64,000 nt of DNA from Datisca glomerata (taxonomy: Eukaryota > Streptophyta > Magnoliopsida > Cucurbitales > Datiscaceae). The position numbers were made by a program, and so were the translations under genes. The number at the start of each line of letters is the position of its first letter. The stretch's first letter is position 1. Shown here in pieces: positions 10,951 through 23,512 of this stretch. The DNA is taken from contig QANY01000011.1 in the NCBI GenBank assembly GCA_003255025.1, positions 1,203,667 through 1,267,666 on the forward strand, written 5' to 3'. Under the pieces are notes generated by a model, which was not told the origin of the DNA, made no database searches, and was given only the letters and a program-made list of their open reading frames with translations.

Positions 10951-11330
10951 TACATCATACCAGTACTATACCATTTACCACACTCAAACTCATCTCCTCC
11001 TTCTTCTTCACATCTCTCTCGCTGGATTCCCTAACTCTCCACTTTAGAGCTTCAATCTCTCCAAAATCAAATAAGAAAATCAAGCAAAAAACCATACAAG
11101 GGCGAGAAAACTAGAATACAAGGGCAAGAAATCAAAAATTGTTGCCCAAATTTTAGATCTCCAAAACCCAAACCAGAGCACCTAAAGAACGCCGACGACG
11201 AGAGCACAATGGCGAGAAAATCAGGTAACAACAAGCCAGACAAAAAACCTAGTGAGAAATAAGAAACCAACAAAGAACGTGAAAGAGAAAGGAAGGAGAT
11301 TGAGTAATATAAAGAAATAATAAAAACAAT
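10951..11330. other. Non-coding stretch with CT-rich leader-like sequence
   Basis: Around 10990-11060 the plus strand is rich in TCTTC and CTCTC, as in plant 5' leaders, but no continuous conserved reading frame follows. I see no gene here. Confidence 0.35.
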
Positions 11331-12659
11331 ATTACGTTATATATGCTACACTTATAACATATGAATCGAATTACTATGTAAATCCACTTATCTGGATCCG
11401 CTACGAATTAAATTTAGCAACTAATACCTGAAATCTGAGGATCCCAGTTCATAACATATTCATATAACAACTACAATATTTAATTAACTAGGAGGGCGAG
11501 TGAGGTCGGAAAGGGGTGGGAATAAAACGAGTGAAATTTGATCAAACGGTTCAGGGCGGTTCAACTTGGTCTGGTTAGTCTAAAACCAGTTTGGTTTGAT
11601 TCTGTTGGGTTGAATCGGTCTGGTTGGGTTTAATCGATCTGGTTGGGTTGAATCGGTTCAGTCTAGTTGGGTTAAACTGGTTCGGGTTGGTTTGGCTGGA
11701 TAGACTCAGCCTGGGCTGATTGATCCAGTTTAATTGAATCCGTTTGGGCTGGGTAAAATCTGGATCGGGTTGGAACAAGGAAAGAAAGACAGAAAAAGAA
11801 AGAAAGCAAGGAATTAAGCTTACCGAACGTAATAATGATGAAGCAAACAACTATGATCCGATGAAAAACATCGAGGGGCTGCCATAAGAGATAACCAAAG
11901 ATACGGAGCATGGAAGTCAAGAATTGGAGAGAAAAATAAGAGAAAAGACAAAAGAGAGAAGGAGAAAAATCAAAGGGCTTACCAAAATCCATACACAACG
12001 ACGGTGCAACGACGATGCCAGAAACCGAGATGGAAAAAATGCCTATCACTGAAAAATTGAAAAAAATACAGAATTGGATATTATATAAACATTGAAATAG
12101 AAAGATTAAGGTTGACCTTCGCCCTTTTGTTAGCAGCTCGTCGTTCAACAGGTCAAGCATGAGGAACGAGAGAAAGAAAAATAAAATGCTTTACCGGAAT
12201 TGAGGAACAATGGCGTTGCGGCGGCGATGCAAAGACCTAAAAAGCAGAGACGTAAGAGGAAGAATTAACTGGAAATTTGAGAAATTTCAGAATTCAATAA
12301 ATATATATAAACATTGTAATATACAAATTTTAATTGAGAAATAGAGAAATGATCAAAAGAATGAAGAAATAGAGAAGAAATGGTTTACCTTAAAATTGAC
12401 AATGAAACAAATGGAAGACGAACGAAGAAGGAGAAGAACATAGGGCATCGCTGGGGAAAGAAAATTGTAAAAGAGAGAAATATCAGTTACTGGAGAAGGA
12501 CGATTAGGCTAATGTGTAATGTGTTTAAGGTGTGAGTGAGGGAAGGGTTCGTGAATTAGAAGTGGAGAATGAGGGGGGTTATACTAGCGTGTAATACTTA
12601 TACGGTGTGAGTGATAATGCAATTACACAATTACCCCTTATAAAGCTTGGGGTATTACA
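11331..12659 (-). repeat. Probable 3' LTR of the minus-strand gypsy element
   Basis: On the minus strand an LTR-like start, TGTAATACCCCAAGC, lies at 12659 directly after a purine-rich tract and after the end of the pol remnant, as expected for a 3' LTR. Inside (about 11540-11720) is a degenerate run of GGTTGGGTT/GAATCGG words. The far end is uncertain; I set it near a GTAATATT word at about 11331. Open frames in this stretch are by-products. Confidence 0.5.
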
Positions 12660-12672
12660 TTCTCCACTCCTT
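12660..12672 (-). other. Polypurine tract of the gypsy element
   Basis: AAGGAGTGGAGAA on the minus strand sits immediately before the LTR start TGTAATACC. This is the normal site for priming plus-strand DNA synthesis. Confidence 0.55.
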
Positions 12673-12689
12673 AAGAATTTTCGTCCTCG

Positions 12690-15310
12690 AAAGGAATATA
12701 CACCGAAATAACTGTGGATACTCGACACGTATCTTCGTTTCTTATTCCCATGTTGCTTCCTCGATCCGACGATTTCTCCAGAGAATGTTGACCAACTGCA
12801 TCATTCTGTTACGAAGAGCCTGATTCCTATGCTCTAGAATTCTGACTGGTTTCTCTTCATAAGTGAGATCATCATGAACTTGCAGAGGTTCAAAATCGTG
12901 ACATGCGTTGGATCAAGCATCGAGATGTGAAACACATTATGAACACCTGAAAGAGCTGGTGGTAAAGCTAGTTGGTAGGCCAAAGGACCGATACGATATA
13001 ATATCTCAAAATGACCAATAACCTGGGACTCAGCTTCCCTTTGCGACCAAAACGCATAACTCCCTTCATTGGGGAAACCTTGAGAAACACATGCTCATTC
13101 ACTTCAAATTCGAGATCATTCCTCCTAACACTTGCGTAACTCTTTTGCCTACTATGAGCGGTCTTCATTCTACCCCTGATTCTTTGAATGGCTTCATTCG
13201 TAGACTGAACCAAGTCAGGGCCCAAAAGCTTTCATTCGCCAAATTTATCCCAGTGAATTGGTGATCGACACGTTTTCCCATAAACTGCCTCAAACGGAGC
13301 CATAACAATCGTCGTCTGGTAACTGTTATTGTAAGCGAACTCCATCAGTGCCAACTTCACGTCCCAACTACCAGAGAAATCTAAGACACAAGCTTGAAGC
13401 ATATCCTCTAATGTATGAATCGTTCACTCAGATTGTCCATTTGATTGTTGATGGAAAGTTGTACTAAAATCAACTGAGTACCCAAAACTTTCTGTAGACT
13501 CCGCTAAAAAATTGACGTGAACATCGGATCTTTATCTGATACTATTGACACTAGAACCCCATGAAGTTAAACAACCTCTCAAATATACAACTGAGCCCAA
13601 TCCTCAACTAAGAATGTAGTCTTGCCAGGAAAAAAGTGTGCACACTTGATAAGACGGTCCACCATAACCCACATGGAGATATAACATTTTACCGTCCTCG
13701 GTAGCACTGAAACGAAATCCATAGTCATATGATCCGACTTCCATTCAGGAATACTTAATGATTGTAAAACCCCAGATGGTCACTGTTTCTGAGCCTTGAT
13801 ATGCTGACACACCAAACACTTACTAACAAACTCAGTGATATCACGCTTCATACCATTCCATTAATAACTTAACCTTAAATCATGATACATCTTAGTACAG
13901 CCAGGGTGCGGCGCACAGTGTATGGTGAACTATGATCCTCCGTGAGTGATTCCTACCTAATGACTGCGTCTTTCGAACACAAATCCTCCCATGAAAGCGA
14001 AGAGCTGAGTCATTACTGACATCGAACCCTTATCTTTTGTCTGAGCGCACTTCACTATGAATTAGAAGCAACTAAGAGATTAGAGTCTTGTGCATCGATA
14101 ATGCGTTGCTGCAATGATAGTTGAACTGTGAGTTGACCTAATTGTGTTGTAGTGTCTTTCAGCAAGACCCGAATCTCGGCAAGTTCAAATCCTCCAGGAT
14201 ATGCTCTTGAGACGTAATCAGAGCTGCCGAATGAGCTGATTTTTTACTTAAAGCATCAGCCACTACATTTACCTTTAATGGGTGACAAATGATCTCGCAA
14301 TCATAATCCTTCACCAGTTCTAACCAACGACATTGCCTAATGTTAAGCTCTTTCTGAGTGAAAAAGTATTGGAGACTCTTATGATCTGTGTAAATCTGAC
14401 ACTTACAACCATACAAGTAATGTCTCTAATTCTTGAGGGCAAATACAACTGCATCCAACTCCAAATCATGCGTAGGATAGTTCTATTCATAAGGCTTGAG
14501 TTGACGAGAAGCATATGCTATGATATTTCTCTGTTGCATCAAAACATAACTAAACCTCTCTTGGAAGCATGACTATAAATCACAAAGTCGCTCTTACCAT
14601 CTGGAGTAGTCAACAATGGTGCTGACACTAGTTTTTTTAAGGCTCTGAAAACATTTCTCACATTCAGCTGTCCAAGTAAAGGTGGCATTCTTCCTAGTAA
14701 ACTGAGTAAGTGGAATTGCGATCTTGCAGAACCCTCAACGAATCTCCTCTAATATCTAGCTAGACCCAGAAAAATACAAATTTCCCCAGCATTTATCGGT
14801 GGAGGCCATCTAACCACCACTTCAATCTTAGATAGGTTAACGAAGATTCCATCTCGAGATACCACATGACCAAGGAATGATACTTGCTGAAGATAAAACT
14901 CACACTTTTAGAATTTGGCATATAACTGATGTGTCCTTAACGCTTGAAAAATAATCCTGAGGTGATCCATATGCTCAGCCTCCTATCTAGAGTATACTAG
15001 AATATAATCAATGAAGATAATCACAAAAGAATCCAAGTAGTCTTTAACACCATGTTCATCAAATCCATAAAAGCTGTCGAAGCACTAGCTAAGCGAAATT
15101 AAATCACTATAAACTCGTAATGGCTGTAATGAGTATGAAATGTTGTCTTAGGAATATCCTCATCTCGAATCCTGAGATGATGGTAACCTGATCTCAAATA
15201 CATCATAGAGAATATTGATGCTCCCTGAAGTTGATCAAACAAATCCTCAATGCGCGGTAACATATACTTATTCTTGATAGTGACTCTAGTCAACTCTGGT
15301 AGACCTAGAT
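12690..15310 (-). pseudogene. Ty3/gypsy (chromovirus-like) pol remnant
   Basis: Read on the minus strand from 15310 downward, the domains run in order. Reverse transcriptase begins [20 protein letters not shown]. The active-site box is FIDYILVYS near 15003-15011, where the second catalytic Asp of FIDD is Tyr. RNase H includes [17 protein letters not shown] and VVADALSKK (14160-14640). Next come the integrase core (about 13260-13900) and the integrase C-terminus VFLKVSPMKGVMRFG (12970-13225). Near 12700-12860 there is an EEATWE-like chromodomain trace in mixed frames. Many stops and frameshifts are present. Gag and protease are missing, because the copia LTR begins where reverse transcriptase should continue upstream. 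Confidence 0.85.
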
Positions 15311-15315
15311 ATAGA

Positions 15316-16772
15316 GTAAGAAATAATGATTCAAAAATCATTGATTGGCATGTGACAGTCCAACATGTCACGTGGCAAGTTTTCAAAATTTATTATTTAT
15401 TTTAATCAAATAAATATATAGATAACAGTTAATTCAAAATTAAATTATCTGATCACCCCTATCAACTAATTTATATGATCACTACTATCAACTAACTTAT
15501 CTGTTAGTTCACAAATAACATATTTAGTTGATTCAAATTTAAATTATTATCTCATAATATTTTAATATTATCTAATTTCATAAATCAAATATATTGTCTC
15601 ACTTATCGATTAACATAAAAGTTAATCGATATAATTATTTAATTATAATTACTGAAAATTACAATAAATAAATAATTCTTCATTAATTAATTACATATAA
15701 TTATCTCACAATTATATACTTGTCCCAGAAATTTAATTCCTATCACAAGTTAGTCATTTTCTAATGTCCTAAAATATTCATACCCTAAAGTGTGTAGTAC
15801 AAAGGTGACCTGTGGACCTTGAACCCATAATTCTAAGCTTCAATAAATCAGATTATTAATTAAATTCTTCAATTAAATAATCTTATTTATTACTCCTTTA
15901 TAAATATGGAATCGCACTCTTACTAATTACAGAATATATTTATAGAGAATTCTCGTGTAGTTCATTGATATAATCATTTCATGTAGTTCTGTCTTCTAAT
16001 TTATTATTCGTAAATTAGAGCTGATCAAAATTATCATTTTACCTTTCTAATTACCTCTTAATCCTTAAGTACCATTAATTCACTAGTGAATGGTCAATTT
16101 ATAATTGTATTATAAATTTGAGCTCAATAATCATTCAGTTCTAGAATGAACAGTAAGAGAACCAACATGCAATCCGTTAGGAAAGCTTGAATTTTAAATC
16201 TTTTAAGATCATGTTTTCAGTCATCAATATCACTTAATCTTCAAAACAAAAGTCGCTAGTCTGTTTTACAAACAAACCATAAGTAGTGAATCAAACGATC
16301 CAGTAAACATGCATATGAGTTCGTGACTACTCAAGATTCAGACTAATCTACATATGATCATCAGATTTGATGTGTAACAAATCTTTCTGAGAAACAGTAA
16401 GTTAATAAAAATATTAATCAATATCGATCCAGTCTTATATAATTTGATTCTATAAAGTATATTCATTAATATGTCTATCCACATCAGTGATTTAGATCTA
16501 GATCACATGCATACTTAGTGAACCGTACTAGCAAGAATTCACTAAAAATTTTATATTTTAATATGTTGCGGACTATTTTATTCATTATCTATGATCTTAA
16601 TCTTCTTGTACTTATGCAAGATCATAGTCTCGATAATGAATATGGAATTTTCAAATATTTGTATACATCATTCAACAATAATTCAAAAGAATAATTATAA
16701 GAAAAATGTAATTTCATTAATTTTAAATTAAAAATGTCTAAACACGTGCTTTGAGGGTATTATGCCCAATCA
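15316..16772 (-). repeat. 3' LTR of copia copy 1
   Basis: The LTR start on the minus strand is TGATTGGGCATAATACCC at 16772, preceded by a purine tract. The sequence aligns along its length with the LTR at 22003-23512 (same strand) and with the plus-strand LTRs starting at 32785 and 39216. The inner end, near 15316, lacks the last part of U5 seen at 40640-41255 and abuts the gypsy reverse transcriptase. The copy was therefore truncated at, or inserted into, the gypsy element. Confidence 0.8.
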
Positions 16773-19700
16773 TCTCTCACTTTCCCTAAAATAAATGTGG
16801 CATCTCTCTCAACCTCATATTTCGTGCATGATCCTCAAATAACTTCATACGAAGTGTCCTGATAAAGGGATCAGTCAAGTTTTGATCTAACACTATCTTC
16901 ATAACAATCAGATCATCTCGGTGCACGATCTCTTACAAATGGTATTTTCTCTCAATGTGCTTACCCCTCTTGGGACTCATTAGTTTTTTAAAATTAACTA
17001 TCGCACCACTGTTGTCACAGTACATGATCAGTTGCTTATCCACATCTGAAACTACTTCCAAATCAGTATAGAACTTTCTGAGTCATACCGATTCTTTCAC
17101 AGCTTCACAAGCCGTTATATATTCGACTTCCATAGTGAAATCTGCAATAATGGATTGTTTAATACCTCTCAAGATTATAGCTCATTCACCTAGGGTGAAT
17201 ACTGCTCGAGATGTCGACTTTCGACTGCCATATCTGATTGAAAATCAGAATCCAGTGGGTTTCAGGTCATCACCTGAATAAACAAGCATATAATTTATCA
17301 TTCTCCGAAGATAATTGAGAATGTGATTTACTGCAATCCAATGTTTTAAACTAGGATTTGATTGATAACGACTGACAATTTCTACTGCATAATAGATATC
17401 TGGTCTAGTAAACATTATTGCATACATGAACTACCAACAACTGAAGCATAAGGAACATTTCTCATATCCTCTTCATCTTAAGGGGTCTTAGGACACTACT
17501 CTTTAAAAAGGACAATTTCATGTCTGGTCAGTAGTTGACATTTCTTAGAATTTTTCATAGAGAATCTCTCCAGCACCTTATCAATATAAGATGTCTGAGA
17601 AAGTGCTAAGAGTTTGTTCTTTCTATCCTTTAAAATTTGGATTCCTAGAACATAGCTGACATCTCCCAAATCTTTCATTTAAAATTTCTCAACTAACCAC
17701 TTCTTTAATTTCGACAAAGTTTCAACATCATTCTCAATTAGTAGAATATCATCTACATAAAGAACTAAGAAAACTAATATTTGATATTTGATATATATAA
17801 ACACAAGTTTCATCAACATTTTACTTGAAGCCATAAGATTTAATAATTCCATCAAAGATAAGATTCTAAGATCTTGATATTTGCTTTAATCCATAAATGG
17901 ATGATTTCTTCAAGAGAGTCATTAAAAATGTTGTCTTAACACCCATTTGTTAATATTTCACAGTCTAAACTAGTGGGTATGGGTAAAAAGATGCGAATAT
18001 ATTTTAGCATTGCAATGGAGATAATGCCTCTTCATAATCGACTCATTCCCTTTGTGTATAGCATTTGGCTACCATCCATGCCTTGAAAGTCTCTACTTTC
18101 CCATATGCATCCATGTTCTTCTTGAAAATCCATTTACATCCAATGGACATGACATCTTCAGGTGGATCTACAAGTTCTCAGATATAATTGGAGTACATCG
18201 ATTCCATTTCTTGGTTAATGGCATCTTGCATCGCGTCTTTAAAGGTAAATGGATCAACCTTATCAGCTCATAGTGAATCGGTTGTCTTACAAATCTTTCA
18301 CTACAACGTTGCATCGGGGTTTCCTGAATAGAAACAGTGGTTTCTATGGTTTATCATTTAGTAGTTAATGATGAAAGTGGTCTGATCTCATCGGATGCTA
18401 TTTTTTCGAGAATTACATTTCTTTGAGATTTGTAGTTATTTATATAGTCGTGTTTAAGGAAAGTCACATTTATCGATATAAACACATTTTATTCTTTGTG
18501 ACTATAAAAGTACCAACGTCTTGTTTCTAGAGCATAGCCAACAAATATACACATTTCAGACATTGAGTCTAAACTTTCCAGTCTTAGGTCTAAAAACGTG
18601 AGCTGGACGCTCCTATATACAGAAATGACGCAAACTAGGTTTAGAGCAATTCCATAACTCTAAAGTTGTCATGCTCACAGACTTACAAAGCACTACATTC
18701 AAAATGTAGGTTGCTGTTTGAAATGCATATCCCCAGAATGTAAGTGGTAGTGATGAGTAGCTTAACATTAACCTAACCATATCCAATAGGGTTCGGTTTC
18801 TCCTTTATGTATCACCATTTTGCTGTAGCATTTCTGGTGTTATGAGTTGGGATAAAATGTCATACTCCAGCAGGTAATCCTTCAATTCTAAATTCAAGTA
18901 TTCACCACCTCGATTTGATTGAAGTATTTTCAAAGATTTACCTAATTTTTTTTCAGCTTCAGTATTAAAGTCTTTTAAAATTTCAAAAGTTTTAGACTTT
19001 TTATGCATTTGGTAAGCATAACCATATCTAGAGTAATCGTCAATAAATATGAAATACTCATACTCATACTAGCTTGTACATTGATCATTTCACAGACATC
19101 ACTATGTACTAGTTCAAGTGGTTCTTGACTTTTTGTCCATTTCCAGTGAAAATGTCTCTTGGCCATTTTACCCTCTAGACAAAATTCACAAACTAGAGGT
19201 GTCCCAACTTTTAGTTCTCTCAAAACACCATGCTTTGCTAATCGGTTTAATCTATCTAGATTAATATGTCCCAACCTAAGATGTCATAGATACGTGTCAT
19301 CATTATGAGAAACTCTTTATCGTTTGTTACTTTTAGAATTTACTACTTTACACAACTCTGAATTATTTAACGCATTTTCAGTCAGTTTAAGCATATATAG
19401 TATGTTCGAAACTTTTGCATGATAAATATAAAATTCATTCTTAGAAATAATAAACTGACTATTATTAAAAGAATTATCAAAAAATTGTTCATGCAATAGC
19501 GATAAAGAGAGTGTGTGTGAGAGATAGAAAGAGAGAGAGTGTGTGAGAGAGAGAGAAAGAATGAGGGAGAGGGTGTGTGTGAGAGAGGGCAAAAGAGAGG
19601 GGGAGTGCGAGAAAATGAGAGTGATAGTGAGAGTGAGAGAGAGAGAGAAAGAGAGAGCGAGAGTGAGATAGAGAGAGAAAAAGAAAGAGAGAGACACTGA

Positions 19701-20475
19701 TAGAAAGATAAAATAAGAGAGAGATTGAAAGTGGGAGAGAGACAATGAGAGAAAGAGAGGGAGGGAGAACGAGAGAGAGAGAGAGTTATTTTCAAAACTC
19801 AAATAGATTGTCACCAATGCTTTTGTTGACACGAGCGCACCACTGTCAACTCCCATTATCATCTCACCATCAGCCAGATCCATTGATGAATCAAATATAT
19901 GTAAAGAAGAACTACATGGTTAGTGGGTGCTAAAGCTAATATCCATGATGACAAATCATATTCCACTAAACAAGCTTCAAGTACAAGTAAATCATATTTA
20001 CCTTTCTTTTTCAGCTCAGAGACATACTTATTACAATTTCTCTTCCAGTAACCTTCAACTCTACAATGAAATTATTTTTCCCTAAGCTTGTTGTTGTTCT
20101 TGTTCTTCTGGCCTTAGGTGACTTATTGACTTTCTTTCCTTTCTTATTCTTATTTTTGTCCTTACCATTATTTTTCTTCCTTTTGTTACTATTAATAATT
20201 GTAGAAGAACGCTTTTGCTCAGTAACATTAGCCTAGCCCTCTTTTGGCATACTCTTTTTTAGTGACTCAAAAGTCTGTAGTTCATTCAACAACTGGGTCA
20301 TGTTGAATTGCAAAATGTTCATAACATAGTTGGTAGTGAACGCATAAAAAGTAGGCGTGAGCTATTCAAGTAAAATGTTGCTTGAGTTCGCTCATCAATG
20401 ATAGGTCCATGTACTTCAGCCTCATGAATTATGTTGATCATATTCAAAACATGTTCACGCTCAGAATATGAATCT
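16773..20475 (-). pseudogene. Ty1/copia copy 1, gag-pol remnant
   Basis: From 20475 downward on the minus strand are gag (EHVLNMINIIHEAEVHG), a zinc knuckle lacking its first Cys (FHCRVEGYWKRNC near 20040-20080), and the protease region, where the active-site D-S-G is lost (ALAPTNHV). The GAG-pre-integrase piece LGHINLDRLNRLAKHG (19160-19275), integrase (about 18800-19150), reverse transcriptase (17500-18250; MKDLGDVSYVLGIQILKDRK) and RNase H (16790-17430) follow. All are broken by stops. A GA microsatellite has replaced part of the protease-integrase linker. Gag is cut off at about 20475, so the 5' LTR and gag start are missing. Confidence 0.85.
19498..19791. repeat. GA/CT microsatellite expanded inside copia copy 1
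   Basis: About 290 bp of interrupted GAGAGA lies between coding sequence that matches copia copy 3 on both sides. It keeps a minus-strand frame open (Ser/Leu-rich) across 19317-19883. The predicted Leu/Ser-rich peptide is an artefact of the repeat and not a membrane protein. Confidence 0.85.
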
Positions 20476-20589
20476 ATGTTCTTATAATTGTATGTTTGTG
20501 AATTATTTTTGCATGATGATTGATTTTTAGGTTGGTTGATTTTATGATTATACCTTTTAGGGATTTTGTGATCTTTCTTTCTCACTCCT

Positions 20590-21580
20590 TTTCCGGCCTT
20601 GAATAAATTCTTAGAGGAAAATTATGTAAATTTTGAATAAATCTTGTATGAATTTTTGAATTTTTAAGAAACCCTAGCTTGAGTTTTGTCATCTGGTTTT
20701 TGTGTACTAAATGTATATAGTTCTATTGTTTTAGGAGTCTAACTTTCATTTTTGTTTAGGAGTCGATCAAGTAAGTGAAATCTTACATGTGATGGTTTGT
20801 TTGCTTTGCTGCTTTTGTAAAAAAAAAAGGATTTCACTGTGATTTTCTCTTCATTGTTTTGTTTAGTGTTTCTACAATGTATTCATTTGCACTGGTATAT
20901 GTTCTACGGGTGATGATGTTTTATGTGATTCTGAATTTTTTGACAAAAGAAAAACGTATAAGACATAAAATACTTTTGTATGATCACAGAATGTAAAATA
21001 ATGTGTCGTTAGAACCACGTGCCCACCAAATCTCTTTTTGTGTTACCTCGTCCTTCAAGAGAGGGTATGTATGTTTATGTTCTGGGTGTGGTAGCGAGTT
21101 CTAATGGAAGTTGGCCAGTGAACTTTATAAGATGAGTAAAATAATTTGAATGTATGAAAAATACGTATGTATGTAAAACTCAGTAAGTTATCTTGACACG
21201 TAAATTAGATGAATGTTTTTGTTTGATGTTGTGTATGTATGTTTTTACTTACTGAGTTTATTCTTTATACTCACTCCATTTTATTTAAAATTTTCAGATG
21301 ATGAAGATGCATTCGTTACAGATGAAGTTTAGAATATCTTGCATGAGACTGAGTCAAAGTCTTTATTTAGGAGAAAACAATAAGAGTTTCATATTTTTTT
21401 TGTTATAATTTATTTAATTTTCTTTAGATGTTTATGGTTGGAATTTCATTTTTATGTGACATTTTCAGATTCTCGAGATAAATTAGACTATGTTTTAAAT
21501 AAAAAAATTTGATCGAGCTTTCATGAGTTTGATTTGCATAAATTATTTGAAATATTTGGATAAACTTTTGGGCTGTTACA
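20590..21580 (+). repeat. Second Ty3/gypsy LTR
   Basis: The segment ends in GGGCTGTTACA and is followed directly by a tRNA-Met-type primer site. At 21245-21310 it has TTTACTTACTGAG...ATACTCACTCC...TTTCAGATGATG, the same pattern as in the LTR at the window start. That pattern could include a splice acceptor. The LTR start is uncertain; I place it just beyond the truncated copia gag. Little recognisable gag follows. Confidence 0.55.
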
Positions 21581-21582
21581 TT

Positions 21583-21594
21583 TGGTATCAAAGT
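21583..21594 (+). other. Primer-binding site of the second gypsy LTR
   Basis: TGGTATCAAAGT agrees with TGGTATCAGAGC at 10 of 12 positions and starts three bases after the LTR end. Confidence 0.55.
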
Positions 21595-22002
21595 GAATGC
21601 GATTCTGTAGACAAGAGTATGCAAAAGTTTTCTGAAAACTTTAGTCTTTAGCAAAATGATTTTATGACAATTTTTTTACGAATTTTAAGAGTTCGTACCA
21701 GAATCTAGGGTTGTGATGCGTCTATGTCTAGGTAACAGTGTTAAGTTTTAATATTGTGACTCTAAATGAATTATGTGATTGTCTTAGCTATAAATGTTTC
21801 AAGTGACTCCGGATCGACCATTAGTTATGTTGAAATCTCTGACGCGGGATCTAGTTTCCTTCCACTTCTTACGAGATTTACTAGAAGAATGTTATTGGAC
21901 TCGAATCGTAAAGATCCAATTAGAGTATGGAATCTGAGAATCGTAAGGAAGGGAGCGCTTAACCATGTTTCAGCACTTGTAAAGCGTCGTGTATAGTTGT
22001 TA
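21595..22002. other. Junction between gypsy leader and copia copy 2
   Basis: Just after the primer site the sequence looks like gypsy leader. The part from about 21770 to 22002, read on the minus strand (TAGATCCCGCGTCAGAG), looks like the U5 end of a copia LTR and may belong to copia copy 2. A 76-codon frame at 21766-21996 shows no known domain. Confidence 0.35.
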
Positions 22003-23512
22003 TGTCTCACGGCACTACTGACTCACGACATCACTATAGCGCCGTGAGGCAATACAGTGTGTCACATGTCACTATAGTGTCATGTGGTACTACATTAATT
22101 CATGTCGATCTCTGATTCAAAAATCAGTGATTGACATGTGACAGTCCAGCATACCACGTGGTAATTTTCTCAAATTTATTATTTATTTTAATAAGATAAA
22201 TATCTAGATATCAGTTAATTTAAAACTAACTTATATGATCATCCTTATCAACTAACTTATCTGTTAGTTTACAAATAACATATTTAGTTGATATAAATTT
22301 GATTATTATCGCATAATTTCATAAATCAAATATGTTGTCTCACTTATCGATTAACACAAAAATTAATAGTTATAATTATTTAATTTTAATTGCCAAAAAT
22401 CACAATAAATAATTTAATTAATTAATTACATTTAATCATCTCATAATTATATACTTGTCCCATAAATTTAAGTTTTATCGCAAGTTAGTCCTTTTCCCAG
22501 ACCTAAAATATTCACACCCTACACTGTGTAATATAGATGTGAATCAAGGACCATGGACTCATAATTCTAAGCTCCAATAAATCAGATTATTAATTAAATA
22601 TTTTAATTAAATAATCTTATTTATTAATTTCATTATTATTCCACTATAAATATGGAATTGCATTCTTAGTAATTACAGAATATACGTACAAAGTATTCTC
22701 ATGTAGTCCATCGATATAATCACTTCATATAGTTTTGCGCTCTAATTATTAGTTCGTAAATTAGAACTATTCACAATTACCATTTTACCCTTCTAATTAT
22801 CTCTTGATCTGTAAATACCATTAATTCACTAGTGAATTGTCAATTTATAATCGTATTATAAATTTGAGCTCAATAATCATTCAGTTCCAGAATAAACATT
22901 AAGAGAACCAACATATGATCCGTTAGAAAAGCTTCAATTCTAAATCTTTTAAGATCATGTTCTCAGCCATCCATATCACTGAATCTCCAAAACAAAAGTC
23001 ACTAGTTACAAACAAACCGTAACTAGTGAATCAAACGATCCAGTAGACATGCATAGGAGTTCATGACTACTCAAGATTCAGAGTAATCTACATATGATCA
23101 TCAGATTTGATGTGTAATAAATCTTTCTGAGAAGCAGTAAGTTAATAAAAATATTAATCAATATCAATCCAGTCTTATATAATTTGATTCTATAAAGTAT
23201 ATTCATTAAGATGTCTATCCACATCAGTGATTTGGATCTAGATCACATGCATACTTAATGAACTGTACTAGCAAACATTCACTAAAAATTTCATATTTTA
23301 ATATGTTGCAGACTATTTTATTCATTATCTATGATCTTAATCCTCTTGTACTTATACAAGATCACAGTTTCATTAATGAATATAGAATTTTTAGATATTT
23401 ATATCCATCATTCAACAATAATTCAAAAGAATAATTATAAGAAAAATATAATTTCATTAATTTTAAATTAAAAATGTCTAAACACATGCTTTGAGGGTAT
23501 TATGTCCAATCA
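22003..23512 (-). repeat. 3' LTR of copia copy 2
   Basis: The minus-strand LTR start at 23512 matches copy 1 (TGATTGGACATAATACCC) after the same purine tract. Most of the 1.5 kb aligns closely with 15316-16772. Near its inner end it carries GCCGTGAGG/CTCACGGC words, which also occur in the plus-strand copy at 40630-40660. Confidence 0.8.

Noticed and set aside
19382..19795. Leu/Ser-rich open frame that looks like a membrane protein
   Set aside because: It is the CT strand of a GA microsatellite inside a copia remnant; the flanking residues belong to copia.
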